Shown: positions 1 through 13,034 of the stretch, piece by piece
Layout: each line of letters begins with the position of its first letter
How positions within the stretch are numbered: position 1 is the first letter of the stretch
From: Eumeta japonica
Taxonomy: Eukaryota > Arthropoda > Insecta > Lepidoptera > Psychidae
DNA: 64,000 nt
Assembly (NCBI GenBank): GCA_005406025.1
Contig: BGZK01000145.1
Location: 615,667-679,666, forward strand
Direction of reading: 5' to 3'
The notes under the pieces: model-generated
The model's database searches: none
Seen by the model: only the letters and a program-made list of their open reading frames with translations
What the model was told of the DNA's origin: nothing
Made by a program: the position numbers and the translations under genes

Positions 1-236
1 GTAACGGTCACCTTCAGATAAAGAAATAACCCATATCGAATATTAAACGCCATAGCTGGCGGCATCACTTGTAATGCATCGGTCAATATCCAACAAAACC
101 CCGTAACTCGAGTTCAAGTAAATTCTTAGGTCCACGAAACGCTTGCCTATTAGTGTGCCTTTTACTTGTAAATGATAAGTTGATATTTATTGACTTTTAG
201 ACGGATTAAGATGTTGAAAAAAATTTGACATATAAA

Positions 237-252
237 TATATATATATATATA
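237..252. repeat. (TA)n microsatellite
   Basis: A short uninterrupted TA dinucleotide run in AT-rich noncoding DNA, seen directly. Confidence 0.8.
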
Positions 253-3200
253 TTATTTTTCACTGTATGAAATTAAAAAGAATTTAGGAAGCTTCCTTAA
301 TTTAGTACTTAGATTCCTTGTAGATTCTAGTAGTAAAATATTTATATTTAAAAATAAGACGGTATTATAAATAAATCATCTCATGTTTCCGCCGCAGTAC
401 AGGTGAATATACGCGAACAGCGTATTCGTTAAGAAATACATAAATAAATTATGAAAATAATTTGAAAATTGGAATGCGAGGAACAACAACAAATTAAGAC
501 TGCAAAATTCATAAAGTAACGAATTTATTGTACCTACACGCGTAAAATTTGTACGGAAGTTTACTTTAAACAAAGACGAGTACTTAAAAACTATCTCGGC
601 GAAAAACGTCGTATATTTTAGAATAAACTGGAAAATGGTGAGGCTAATTATTGTTATATTAATATAGAAAAATTTAATATCTCTGGAAATATCTCTTAAT
701 GTTAGTCAATTTAGCCAGTGCCTATGCGCGTCACAGTTGCTAACTATATGATAGCATACTTGTGTTCTGTTGTTTCGTTCATTTACAATATAAATGACAA
801 CTTGAATATCGTGAGTACCAATATAAGAAGAAACAAAAATTGGAGTTTGCCAGCGCAAGCGTAAAGGATATATGGTTACTGAGCAATGTAATTTCATTTC
901 TAATATCACGTAATATGCAATAAGTGATTGAAATTACGAGAGTAAAAGGATATATCGTTTCCGCTTCCAACGGTGATGTGAACTATCTCAAATATATCTC
1001 GAAAGGCGGGTAGATCCTAACTATTTATGAGAAAAGTTATTTATTATTATATCATCGATTGGTGCTAAATTATACTTAAGAGATGGGTTACATACAATGT
1101 AACTGTCATTCGTAACACGGCCAGAGGGATATTGTTTGTTGATGTGTTTGTTGATGTTAAATGTATGTAAGTGGTCTTATTTCGACTGATTGATATGTTC
1201 AGGATATCGCTGCTGTCATTTGAAATGGGACTCCTTGCGTGGTGTAAGTGTTATGTTTATCAACGATATTCTGAAATAAATTCCCTTTACCATCTGTAAA
1301 AAAATGATATATTATTTTTGGTGGTAATTCATATTGTTCCGTAATTCTGTAATTCTGTAATCTTTGAAAAGGAGATACTTATTTGATACCTTTGTACAGT
1401 CATTGGAATATATGCATCCACGAACTTTTGTCATTTTCCACTATTTACACGTCTTTCAGACAAATGTTAATTAAACCAATTTGCAAAACATCTAGCATTT
1501 CAATAACACACTAATATTAACATGATAATAGTTCAATTTATTATGAGTAACATATTGGATTGCTATTGTACAGTAATTGACAGTATTTCAATATATTTTC
1601 AGTATTATTCGGTAAACAAGTATCAATAAATGTTGCATTTTTTATTTAGAAACCATGTGTCTATGATAAAAAAACCAGACAAGTGCAAATGAAACTCGAA
1701 TCCTGAGGGTTCCCTACAAAATTAATTATGTCTGGGCATATTTCATTCATCACGAGTATCAATGATTTTTGTCTAACTTCTTAAAATATTTTAGAGAAAT
1801 ACAAATTTTTGAAAATCCTAAGTTTTCATAGTGGAAAATTAAAACATGTTATCCTATGTATTGGTCTTAATCACGGTCCATACTACATTTTTTCATATGA
1901 CGTAACTACAAATTAACGATTTTCAAAGTTTTTCTTTTACTTGTGCTGTGAAATCTTTCTTGCCAAATTTCCTGATTCTAGGTCAATAGGATGTACCCTA
2001 TCGGTTTTGATTCCCTTGCGAGTATCAAACATGCGATAGAAACGGCCGCATCTTTTAATTGCGCTACTTAGAAGTTTTATTTTTCACAGTTCCAAGGGAT
2101 TACAGCCCAAAGAGTATTTGATTTTAATTTCAATTTGACACTTCCACATATTCTTGAAATTTTCCTCTTTGCTGTCTTGGGTGAAGTCACCAGTTCTGAG
2201 ACTTGTTTGCTCCATTTTAGAGATTTTTGTATGTATTTCATTTTTGAGACATAAAAGAATTCCTAATTTACCATAGGCCGCAAGTCCGCTCACTTTTACC
2301 ATTTCGAAAATCATAAATCATTTGAAAAATCCGAAGTAAGTTTATTTTAAAAAAATACATCTATTTGTGTAATTTTTGTCACATCTTAATTTTACTTTCT
2401 TTAAGTCCATTTTTTATTTATTTTTAGCATGAATATGATAATACCATGTAAATTAATTAGATGTGGAATGAATTTTAAACTTTAAAATGTTGGAAAATCA
2501 ATATTAATTCTCTCTCTTGTTTATATATTATAAATATGTTCATAGACTCTCAGAATATTTATAAACTTTGTTTAGTTTAGCATCGTTTTATGAAATTTCA
2601 TGTAACCACATTGTTGCTATGTCATTGTTTTTCAACAATAAACTGTATTTCGTAACATAAAGTACAAATGGCACTACATAAATAAAATATATATTAATAC
2701 ATATTAAAATTATGTTTTAATATATTTATATATTTTTTTATTGGAGATTAATATAAGCAACTTTTCCCATAGGAAGTGATCATATTCCCATGGCAAACTT
2801 GAAAAACATATAGCAAAGAATAGTTGCCCATATACTATATTTTTAAATTGTAAAAAACTGATAAGTGGTTTCTAAACAAAAGCTATGGGATCTTTCGGAA
2901 AATATTTGTTAAGTTGAAGTTTGTGATTTGCCGAGTTTTAGGAATTATTGATCTACTTTGTATAGATAGACCTATTATTTTTATTTAGATTTCCCTTTTG
3001 TATATCTAATTGGTGCATCCATACACGGTATATTTTAGTCCAATTTATGTGAGATTTTGACTTCGTTACATATTCAATATGTGCTATTTTTGAAAATTAC
3101 TGTTGGGCTGATACAATAAAGTAGAATTTACACACTTGACTTTTCTTAAATTGACACTGTTAGATGTTTTGCATATTGTCTAAACATACACTGTGTTCGT

Positions 3201-3801
3201 GAAACAATATGTCTACAATATACAAATTACCTATCTATTTTAATGATAAATATGAGATCTAATGTAATAATAATGTTGTAATTTTTAATGGGATATATCA
3301 GATTTGTCAATAATTTTCATAAGACATGATCTACAACATAAGTTGAAAAATTGTATTTAGTGCATATTAAAAAAGATTCAATGTGACAAAAAATGTTGTA
3401 TAGTTATGTCAAAAAGGTTTTTTTTTATTGCAGTATTTCCTTGTTTTGTTGAATCAACATTAATTTAATGCGCACTTAGACAATAGCAGATGCAAGGAGT
3501 AACGATAGTTGAAATTAGAATCGAAGAATTACACATGAATAGCGATCCTGTTAATGAAAGAAATTAAATTGTAAGGCGTTAATTACTATTTTTAGAAAAT
3601 TTAATTACAATTAATAAACGTTTGAAAAACATCGCATAAACTGGCCTTTCACTAAATGTTATTGTTATTATTAAGATTTTTTTCGTTGTTATTTTATTTT
3701 TAGAGTTTTTTTTTATTACCCATACATGAGTTTGTTCAAAGAGGTGCTACATGTTGAATATATGTAATATGAAACGCGAAACGGAGATGTCTTGCCAAAA
3801 C

Positions 3802-3857
3802 GAAGTATGATCTTCATTATTGAAACGCGGAAGTATGATCTTCATTATTGAAACGCG
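3802..3857. repeat. 28-bp perfect tandem duplication
   Basis: Two adjacent identical 28-bp units, each starting GAAGTATGATC and ending GAAACGCG. There is no coding context. Confidence 0.9.
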
Positions 3858-5251
3858 ATCGATGCCAACGACAATTGCATGTTTCATTGCAAAGACTTTA
3901 GTTTGTAATAAAAATTATACTTTAGTGTCTTTTTTTTTCTAAATAAAATAGCAAAGTAATAACACGGGTTATTAGTAAATCATAGTGTAATTAAGTTTAA
4001 ATAAAATTGATTATATTTAAGTAAAATGCTGTTAACACAATCTGAACGTAGTTTCGTGGGCTATCCACAATCAGGTACGTTATTGTCTGTCACTACTCTA
4101 CGCATTGTGTTTAGATGTTTTTTTAAGCTAGAATTTAAAAAAATGCTTTCTGTGTTATATTGCTCAATGCTACTATATTTTCTCATATGGTACTACTTAC
4201 TATGTTTTTGATTCAGTACAAATTATGCTGCTTTTATGAAGAAATTTTTAATTTAGTTTCCTATATTTTAGATTTTATAATTATTTTGGTGTTTCTATTT
4301 CTTCGTTACTTAGTCTTTTCATTGTTTTCTATTTCTCTAAGTATACTCTTTCTTTTCGTTTTTGTTAATTTTTGTATTCGAACATGGCTGCTAAATATAT
4401 TTTATTATAATTGTTAAAATATACAATTTTGTGATTTTAATAAATGTCCGAGTTAACTTGCAATGATGTAACCCACCTTATGTGATCTTACGAGCTAAGA
4501 ATGTTTTATTGTACTGAACTTGCCGAAACAGTTCCAAATGCAAATGTTTGAGTCCTATTATTTCATAGTGAAATTTCTTTTTGTTGTTTTTAAATTATTG
4601 CGTTTTTAACTTATTATATTTTTTTTAGATTATAAGAGAGAAGTTGTTTGACTTCCACGTCGCGTTCCTAAAGCGACATCCCTTAGTTTTTGCACAATCT
4701 CACTGTCTTTTTTTTCCGCATGTCAAGATCTTAATTTTGAACAAAATTGCTTCTCCAAATTGTATAAAAAATAATTCTTTTGAATATATGATTTTGTTTA
4801 TAAGGCAGTTAGGATTTTAATTTGAAATAATTTTGTTTTCATTTTTAAAAGTTTTATTCTAACTTCGATTCATGATGTAATTAATTTGCTCGTTCTATTT
4901 TGAACAAAATAAAGTATAATATATTTTTCTTCATTTTTTTGTCTTTTCATTTTATTTTTACTTTATTCCCTCTTAATTGATAGACCCTTTGTAAGAAACA
5001 TGTTTGATTTCAAAATTTAAGATAGTAAATTATTTTTAGTGAACTGTTGCAAAGGCTTCATTGCATTAAAAGCCTATCAGGTGCATGCAGTCATTCTTTT
5101 CAGTGTATTTTGTTTCAAGTTTCATTTTTTTTGCTACTGATTTTAATTTACCTTATTTATAATTTCGACATTATATGATAGGTATGTGTTTCTGTTTAAT
5201 TTTTATTCAATTCAATACCTTTGCTGACGAATAACAAATTAATATTTTCAG

Positions 5252-5874
5252 GCCGAAACACACCCGATTCCGAAGTGAAAGATGCCAAATATTCGCCATC
5301 GAGGGAGGGTAAAATACGCGTGAACCCGGCCACGCAGACGGCGACCACTTCGACGCCGGAGTATCAGAGCGACTCGTTGAACAACAACGCGGCCGGAGCG
5401 GGCGCCGGCAGGCCGGTGGTGAGGCGCCGCGTGCGCCGGCGGGCCAACTCGGCCTCCAATGACCCCGCGGAGCAGCTCACCGAAATGTCCGTCCGCGGTC
5501 TCAACCTTTTTCGTTACGCATCCGTCAACGAGGGCGTCTACCAATGCACGGAATGCGCTAAAGAAAACGTTCAGAAAACCTTCAAGAATAAGTATTCGTT
5601 CCAACGACATGCGTTTCTTTATCACGAAGGTCAGCAGAGGAAAGTCTTTCCGTGTCCGGTATGCTGCAAGGAGTTCTCGAGGCCTGACAAAATGAAGAAT
5701 CACATGAAGACCACACACGACTGCTATGTCCCTAAGGATTGCGTGTATCCCCCTAACGCATACTTCATGATCCCGGGCATCGAGGGGCCTCTGCCCCCCG
5801 GGCTCAAGTTGGAGGCCCTAGGATCTCCCCGCTCTACACCCTCCCACTCATCGCCTGACCCAACACATGCCTAG
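5252..5874 (+). CDS. Alternative 3'-terminal exon A of a BTB/C2H2 zinc-finger transcription factor (tramtrack-like)
   Basis: The exon follows a clear acceptor (AATATTTTCAG) and starts with two bases completing a split codon (phase 1). It runs 206 codons to TAG. The N-terminal part is polar and basic, with an R-R-R-V-R-R-R-type run that could act in nuclear localisation. Two zinc fingers follow: an atypical first one (CTEC, then 17 residues, then H-x4-H) and a canonical C-x2-C-x12-H-x4-H (CPVC...HMKTTH). The tail is Pro/Ser-rich. There is no BTB domain and no start Met, so it must be spliced to an upstream exon outside the window. A paired-finger 3' exon offered as one of several alternatives is the known design of tramtrack, lola, fruitless and Broad. 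The wording around the fingers (FKNKYSFQRHAFLYHEG, KEFSRPDKMKNHM) is what I associate with tramtrack, but this rests on memory, so lola or another family member is possible. Calling it a BTB-ZF terminal exon is much safer than the gene symbol. Confidence 0.8.
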
Positions 5875-8800
5875 TATTAATAACGACAATAATGTGCCTT
5901 TATTGATGCCTAAATTTACACTATACATAGTGATGGCTTAGGAAATTAGAACAATGTGTCATTTAAACTGTAAATGTGGCATTGATTACAACACCTGCAT
6001 ACATAATGCCAACTTTTTTAAAATCAAACAAGCCGCATTAACTAAGTTTCTGTTCTCATCCCGTCGAAGAGGAGGAGAGACTCAGTTCGAAAGATTAATG
6101 ATAATCAAGTATGAAGCAGAATTGAAATTTTTATACATCGTTCTAAATCTAAGCCAGCCTTCATGTAACTCTATATAGTATTTCGTGAGTAATTTATATA
6201 GTTATATTTTTGGAAATTTTGAAAATATATAGATCTAACATTTTATACTTCTATATAATATATGATACTGTTATGCATTTAATATCAATGGTTTGTTACG
6301 AATATTTTGAAATCTAGGGTTGTGCAGCATCGACAGTAACATATAAAGGCCAGTCATGGATATATTTTTCATATAGTATGCAGTTTTATTTCGTAATATA
6401 TAACGTCATGCATACTGCTGATGGAGAGGGAATTAGTATAACAGTTCATGGCTCTTGTATTTTAGGTGCTGTAAATTTTTATTGTTTAGATCCCACTATG
6501 TGATTCCTTATATAGTAGATACAAGATGACTCAATTAATAAGTGCTAATGTAGACAGTGGAGTCAATGCAGTCATCCGTAGTACAAACAAATCGATAAAA
6601 CCCTTATTAGTTATGATACTTAATACTTCTTGATTGACTCACTGAAAAGCTATCAGACCCCTACCTACATGAACTAAATCTGTGCCAAAACTTAAAAGTA
6701 ATTACAGCGTTCCAGAAAGACTGATAGCAAGGTTAATAGCATACAAACATTTTATAAATTTCAAAGAAATAATATTACAACAAATCCTTTATAACAACGC
6801 TAATTAGAAAAAAATGATTAAATGACATCAAAGAAACTAACATTTCTTACTTGGTCGCAATCTTTTATTTCAATAACGCAACAAGCCCAATTCCGTGATT
6901 AAACTAAATGCAATGTCTTAATTTTTTTTTGGTATTCTGTTAAATAACTTTTTTGCATCTAATAAGTAAGGAATCACACGGTCACCTCCTGAACTGTTAC
7001 TTGTGTTTTCCCATTATAGATAATGTACTATGAGAGATTTTTAAACGTCATTTAGAATAGTCACCTTTCGGGGTGAGATTGTTAGCTGAGTGAAAATTAT
7101 TATGAATTCTCCTTGGTGATTTATATTTAACGATATCCACCAAAGACTGCATTTTAAGTTGTTTTCCTCTGATTGTAAATAAGATTCCACTGCGTACATG
7201 TTAATAGGCATATTGGTGGTAAAAAAATCCGACCTATGATTGTGTATTTTTGAGAAATTACTTTCAGATTTTAGTAACTTTTAGGGTTATATATTGAAAA
7301 TTACAAAAGTAATTAATTAAAATGTTTATTTTGTTTTCGGACAGTATTATTAATAAAATTTCAGAAATGCGTTTTATTTTCTTTTTTATTTTGTTTATGG
7401 ACTACTTTAATATATTTTATTAAAAATTGTCATATAATTATCATTTTTAACATATAACGATCTGACTTTCAATTTATTTATAATGCACAAAATTGTTTTA
7501 TTTGTCCATTGTAAAATATCTTTTTGTATATCACAAATGTGACCCGGCGCGACAATCGTTTTTATTTTTCTCTCGTCGTGATAAAGTATCGAGTTAGAGA
7601 GTTTAGTGCCATAGCACAGTTAGCCGATCTTCTTGTAGATAAATAACTTCATCATGTAATTTCGTTTAAAAGCATTTAGCTTAGTAGAGTTTCCGTTCTG
7701 CGGAAAATGAAAAACGACAATCAGCAGTTCTTCCATTGATAAGGGAAATATGATGTTTATGATATAGATAGTGAATATATAGTTTTTGCGTTAATGAATA
7801 AGTTACATTTCTGAATTACCTATGTTAAGTGATCACGATGTTTAGATATGAGAAGTTTATTAGCTGTCGTCAGATTTAATACTTAAAGTGAGTTAATCCA
7901 TTATTGTGTTTTTTTTTTGTATTCTATATAACATAGTGCACAATGTTTAAATAAGTTTAACATAGTTCATTAACTACGATTAAGTTTATATTAGATTTTA
8001 TGGGTTTACGTCCATGTAAATATATGTGTATTATTTGAGTTGTTAATGTTCACCAATAAGGTATTTTAGAGACTATAGTGTGATCTATATATTATTAGTT
8101 TTTACAGAGCCAGTTGTATGCACAAAAATTATTATGGACATGTGTTCTATGTTGTCTGTGCTTTTCTATTTCTATTTTTTTTTTCCATGTAATAATTTTA
8201 ACTGCTACACTCCGGCTATCTTTTTTATGTTATGTCGTTAATTTACAACAGTGCTAAGATAAATAATTTATCAGTCAAATCATGATTGGAAAATTTGGCA
8301 ATTCTCCTTATATAAACTCTAATGTTTAAAGTTCAATAATATGAAATATTAAAGAAGTTGTTAATAACTTACATTGTTATCAAAAGTTATTAGAACTAAA
8401 ACTATACTTAAATTCTTAGGATCCCCTAAAAGATGTAGTTAACAGATTAAAAAAAAATATTGCTATTCAAAAATTAAATGTCTAACTGCCATTTTAAAAA
8501 TTAATATATGTATAAATGACGTTCTAAATGCGTTTAACATCCACTATTTGGTTTAACATATTTGTTACAGTTTTTGTCATGACTTCTTAAAATTACTGAA
8601 TTTCCCATTTTATGATTTTAAGTTTTTCTAAATAATATAACTGTTTTTATAAAAGCAAAAAAAATCTCAGAATACCTTTCATATAAGAAATCTAACAATA
8701 GTTCAACTAATATTCCTTTCATTTATTAAATAAATTTTATTGTAAGTAGTGCAGAGATTGCTGAGCTGAATTTTGTAATACTAATGCCCATTAAAGCAGA

Positions 8801-10353
8801 GTAATATAAGAAGGAGAAGAGGAATAATGTCCGAATATTATCAGAGGCAATTAGAGCAGTAGACATTTTGTTAAGTCCTTTGTCTTTTAATTTTTTTTTA
8901 TTCTTTAGTATTTTGTTTTGTGATATTAGTGCTAACTTAGTTGGCTCTCATTATGTTTGTTGACTTTTTTCCGTAGTTACTTTACTATCTATGCCTTCAA
9001 AATTCGCTGCAAGGCAGCGTAAGTCTTTACATCATTTTCGAGTTTTCATTATTTACTTTAATTAAAACAAATTGTTAGTAGACGTAATTGCTACTTGAAA
9101 AATAGGGACTGAACATGTTTAACGATTATAACATTGTTTTATTAATTAAAATATTACATTGTAAAGTGATGACAACTAATGAGTACTGTTGAAACATAAC
9201 AAGTATCATGTCAATTATTATATTATATAACATGGCAATAATTTACCTGTATGTGCATATTAACGAGTTTAGAAATTATCATTACTATAAATGTTTATGA
9301 AATTTAATATGCAGTAAGGTTTTTCATATATTTGAAAGAGTTTATAGTAGAGTGCAATGCATAGAATAAAATAATTTCTAATATTGAAAATGATAGAAGT
9401 TTGAACCTATATTAATGCTGTTGTATTTTCTAAATTTTATTGAGCAACAAATATAAAATAATTTAAACAACTATTAATTAAGACAATAAAATGAGTGTGT
9501 AAGCAATAATAAATGTTTAGAAGAAATATGTATAAACCACATCCTTTGCAAGACTGATGTTTTTCATGCATGCTTATATTTTACTTGGAAATCTATAAAT
9601 TTATTATGCACAATTAATCATATCGTAGTTATTAACGAAATATACAAATAATGCTGTTTTTTTGAAAAATAGCATAAAAGTTTTAGATAAAGAACTTGAT
9701 ACAATCCTCCTTTCCTTGTTCTTTGGTCATTCTAGGAGAAACCTCCAGATGTGAAAATGGTGTTAGGTAGAATTCGGTGTATCTAAATGGTTTCTACGAG
9801 AAATCTATGTTCTATTTACGCATATTTTATGTTTTATCTGAAGTTTATGTTATAACGTGTAGGTAGGTAACTACGACTAGGTATCATCAGTCGGGTCTCG
9901 TGTCTTATTTTGTAAGATATTTTCCATTATTTACGTTCAGGGCAATAATTGTAGATAACCTTAAAAATTAAAAAGAAAAGTATTTTTAAGTTTTTCACGC
10001 CATGCCTTTTTTGTAATGACGCCCTTTGTAAAAATGAAAGCTTTAACATGAAATGTAAGAAAAATGTGTTAACTTTTATAATAGTTATACGAAGAGGAAA
10101 TACCGTTACAATTAAATTTTGAAATGTAATTAATGAAAATAATCCAAATAAATAAAGAAACTCAACTAATATTTTTTTATTTCACCTACATATTGATACA
10201 AATTGAGAGGTTTCGTTAAATTAATATTTTCTGTTTTTCATTTTAATTTCAAGTAAGTGTGTTTTTTTATTCTGGTTCCATTATATTTTTTAATTGCAAT
10301 AGATAATGATTGATTTGACTACTTATTTATTTCAGAATAACATATAATTTCAG
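5875..10353. other. Noncoding: 3' UTR of exon A and intron before module B
   Basis: About 4.5 kb of AT-rich DNA with many stops in all frames and no recognisable exon. The left part should be 3' UTR of the transcript ending in exon A. The right part should be intron skipped over when module B is used. No repeat family was recognised. Confidence 0.6.
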
Positions 10354-10819
10354 GTTATTACAAATATGAAGAGAGTTTCGATCCACAAGTGATGCCCGTG
10401 ATAACCCTCGAAGTTATGCCGGACACATTCAATAATATTCAATCCAATGAGACCATAGACGAAAACCCACGTTACCCTAGTACAGAATCCATGATGAAAG
10501 GCCCTACCAGGTCCGTCATAGCAGACGCTAAATGTCTCGTAGTCGGTTGTAAAAAAAGAAGACGCTATGAAAACAGAAATCAAAGAAGAGCAAGAAGCCA
10601 ACGAAAACGTGGAAAACGTTAACGCGAAGGGGAAAACGGATTTTCTTGAATACATGACTAGGAACGACGGCAGCGTGGTCTGCAAGCTCTGCGGCGAGAT
10701 ACTGCAGAGCAGGACGCATTGGTACAGGCACAAGTACAAGCTGCACGTCGTCCAGCCCCTGAATCCGGCGCCGCTGTTCCAGTGTGAGCAATGTTTGGTG
10801 TTTTTCAAAAGTAGAAAAG
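10354..10819 (+). CDS. Alternative terminal module B, exon 1 (C2H2 zinc-finger, BTB-ZF locus), with an apparent frameshift
   Basis: The acceptor is ATAATTTCAG and the donor AAAAG|GTGAGG. The exon starts with two bases completing a codon, the same phase as exon A, which supports alternative splicing from one shared upstream exon. In that frame it reads YYKYEESFDPQ and continues to about SVIADAKCLVVGC. The zinc-finger part (DFLEYMTRNDGSVVC...) lies in another frame. Reading passes cleanly between the two if the A7 run at 10551-10557 is treated as A6. The exon carries one full C2H2 finger (CKLC, 12 residues, HKYKLH) and the first half of a second (CEQCLVFFKSRKG) that is completed by the next exon. 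A sequencing or assembly error is the simplest explanation of the shift. A true disabling mutation or a short unseen intron are alternatives. DNA-binding regulator by family; the gene is not named with certainty. Confidence 0.75.
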
Positions 10820-11072
10820 GTGAGGAAGTGTACTGTGTTTTATTCTGAGTTAAACTCGTAGAGGAATTTCGCAAATATTTTCATTGTTTTTTCCTTATTA
10901 CTTTTTTATGTTCATTTATGATAAATGCGCCTTAAATGTTTTCTATAGACTGCTTGCCAGTCAGTGGAAATTATCGTTGCCGAGAACCATATTTACATAG
11001 AAGATATGTATATGAATACAAGCATTATAACATTATTTCAATTAATTGATTAAATTATTATAGAAGTTTATT

Positions 11073-11340
11073 AGGGTTCCACAGTCAACAAGGGACCTTT
11101 ATAGTTTCGCCATGTCTATCCCTATGTCTGTCTCTCTGCGGCTTAGTTTAGAAATTCTTCAAAACTAGAAAACTAATTTGACATGGGTATACCTACATAT
11201 AATCACGCTGACAGTTTTTATGTAATATCTTGACAAAGATGTTTTTAGGGTATCTTTTCTACATGTGAAGTGGGGTGATTTTTTTTTTCTCGTCTGCCTT
11301 ATGGTGTAGGGTGTCATTGGTTAGGTCGTTGAAAAAATAT
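11073..11340. repeat. Interspersed repeat, AGGGTTCC type (partial, boundaries approximate)
   Basis: Begins AGGGTTCCACAG and continues with CTTTATAGTTTCGCCATG and a run of TCTATC/TGTC units, as in the copy at 11865. The right end is not clear and was set by eye. Confidence 0.5.
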
Positions 11341-11864
11341 TGTGGATGTGTAAAAAACGATTTTTAGATTCAGAAATCCATTTGCGAAATATTAACCTTT
11401 AAAGTGCTAATTTTAATTAGAAACATGTGGGCGCCCCAAGCTAATCGGTTGTTTTGAATACGTGAGGAAATTCACTGCAGTGAATTCAGTATTTATAATG
11501 AAGTTAAAAGGAAAACTATTACAGCTAAGTAGACTTTATAAGTTAATGAGTAATAGTCCATTAATTTATAAGATATTCTTTGAGAAGTAAAAAGCTAAAT
11601 TGTGTACAAATTAATTGAAAATTACTTAGATGAAGTAGTTAGTTGTGTAAAACAAATAGTAAATATAAAGTTCATAACTATTTAAAATTAGTACATTAAA
11701 ATTATACATTAAATAAAATCATAACATCTTTACCATCTGACCTGTGTGGGCCCCTTTTTAGGTGTTATCAGACGTTAAACCGTGAACTCAATTAATATGT
11801 TCATAGTATCAAACATAAAGCCCCCTTCCAAGTTTTTTCTCTTTTTTCATTTTTTTTCTTTTTT

Positions 11865-12608
11865 AGGGTTCCGCTAAAATGGCGAAAACGGAACTCTTAT
11901 AGTTTCCTCATGTCCGTCCGTCCGTCCGTCCGTATTTCATAGGCATTGTATTCCAAAACTATAAGACATATACTGATGAAATTTATAGTGTAAGTAACTT
12001 GTATAAGCTGCTATTTAGTTTGGTGGTTAAGTTACAAAAATAAATATTTCTAGAGGGAGGGCACTCCCCTCATACATGTAATAGAAGCTGAAAAATTTTT
12101 TTCAGCAAACATCAACGAGTGGCGTATATTTCAACAGCTCTTTTAAAACGCTAAGGTTTCTAAACAATTTTTCTAATTAAGTAAATAATTTCGGAAATAA
12201 TCGCCCCGAAGTTGCAGAAATTGTGTCCCTCCCCCTTATATTTTCTAAACCGTATGTCCAAAAAATATGAAAGAAATAACGTAGGTAACGCATAACAAAA
12301 TACTTTCAACGAAAATTATTTTGAACATGATCTGATACACTGTTTTGAGTTATTGCCCAAAACTGCACTTCTCAACACTTAAGGACGTAAGTGCCATGAA
12401 GATACGCTCTTTGGTGATGGATTTTAATTTACACTAGTTTAATGGTAATAGTAGACATACCTACTTGTTACTCTAGTTATAGGCGACTAAAATGCTTATA
12501 GTTATTCTGTTCGGGAAACACTTTTTTCATCTGTAATGCATTTCTTTATAATAATGGCCTCGGAACCCTATAATGAGCATGGTCCGACATGCTCTTGGCC
12601 TGTTTTTT
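11865..12608. repeat. Interspersed repeat with AGGGTTCCG / CGGAACCCT ends
   Basis: Opens AGGGTTCCGCTAAAATGG, contains a (GTCC)n tetranucleotide microsatellite at about 11911-11934, and closes with CGGAACCCTATAATG followed by a TGCTCTTGGCCTG-T-run tail. This layout is widespread in lepidopteran genomes. I do not assign it to a named transposon class. Confidence 0.6.
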
Positions 12609-12779
12609 ATTCTTTTTCTACCCACTCACGCTCTTATCAATTTGCACTTTCGTTGAATTCGTACTGCTACCACGCTCGCCGCGTAAACACAATTCGTGAG
12701 AGGTGATCCGTTCCCCTTTACCGTGTCCATCTCAAATTTTGTATAAATTTGTCGATGTTACAACTCGTATTTCATTCAG

Positions 12780-13034
12780 GTTACATCGGTCACATAGCCA
12801 GCCGTCACAGCGAAACCTTGTCGGACAGCCACCCAGTCATATCCAGTTCTCAGCTAGAAGCCGCGGCAGACGGACCATCTGCACCGTCCCACGTCAAGAT
12901 CGAGCCGGTCGACCCCGAGCTGGCCATACCCAAGTCGACACTACCGAACTACAACAGTAGCGCTGCAAATTCGACGAATAGATCTTTGCTCAAAAGTTCT
13001 GCAGAAACTAAGAAGCTGTTTCGACCCATGAAAA
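12780..13034 (+). CDS. Module B, exon 2: second half of a C2H2 finger plus acidic/Ser-rich linker
   Basis: The acceptor is TTTCATTCAG and the donor AAAA|GTAAGT, a full consensus. Joined to the previous exon it gives ...CLVFFKSRKGYIGHIASRH, which completes a C-x2-C-x12-H-x4-H finger across the splice junction. This is strong evidence that both exons belong together. The rest (SETLSDSHPVISS..., VKIEPVDPEL) is polar. VKIEPVD resembles a sumoylation consensus (psi-K-x-E), by inference only. 255 bp; phases fit both neighbours. Confidence 0.85.

Larger units (their letters stand above)
1..5251. other. AT-rich noncoding stretch, probably intron of the BTB-zinc-finger locus
   Basis: I see no convincing coding exon here. 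Frames are short and low in complexity. The stretch ends in a splice acceptor (TTTTCAG at 5245-5251) leading into the first zinc-finger terminal exon, so at least its right part is probably intron of the locus whose BTB exons would lie to the left. It holds a short TA microsatellite near 237-252 and a small tandem duplication at 3802-3857, otherwise nothing recognisable. Confidence 0.6.
10820..12779 (+). other. Intron of module B with lepidopteran interspersed repeats
   Basis: A GT-AG intron (GTGAGG ... TTCATTCAG) lying inside a zinc-finger codon block. It contains two repeats of the common lepidopteran GGGTTCC type, listed separately. Confidence 0.75.

Noticed and set aside
2084..2314. Minus-strand frame of 76 codons in AT-rich DNA
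   Set aside because: No recognised domain, no GC rise and no convincing splice sites. Could be a relic, but I cannot support it.
4026..4417. Two plus frames rich in Leu/Phe/Ile that look like membrane proteins
   Set aside because: T-rich DNA gives such text by chance. No start context, no conserved motif.
5248..5718. Long minus-strand open frame over exon A
   Set aside because: Shadow of the GC-rich zinc-finger exon. No domain, and the plus frame has clear zinc fingers and a splice site.
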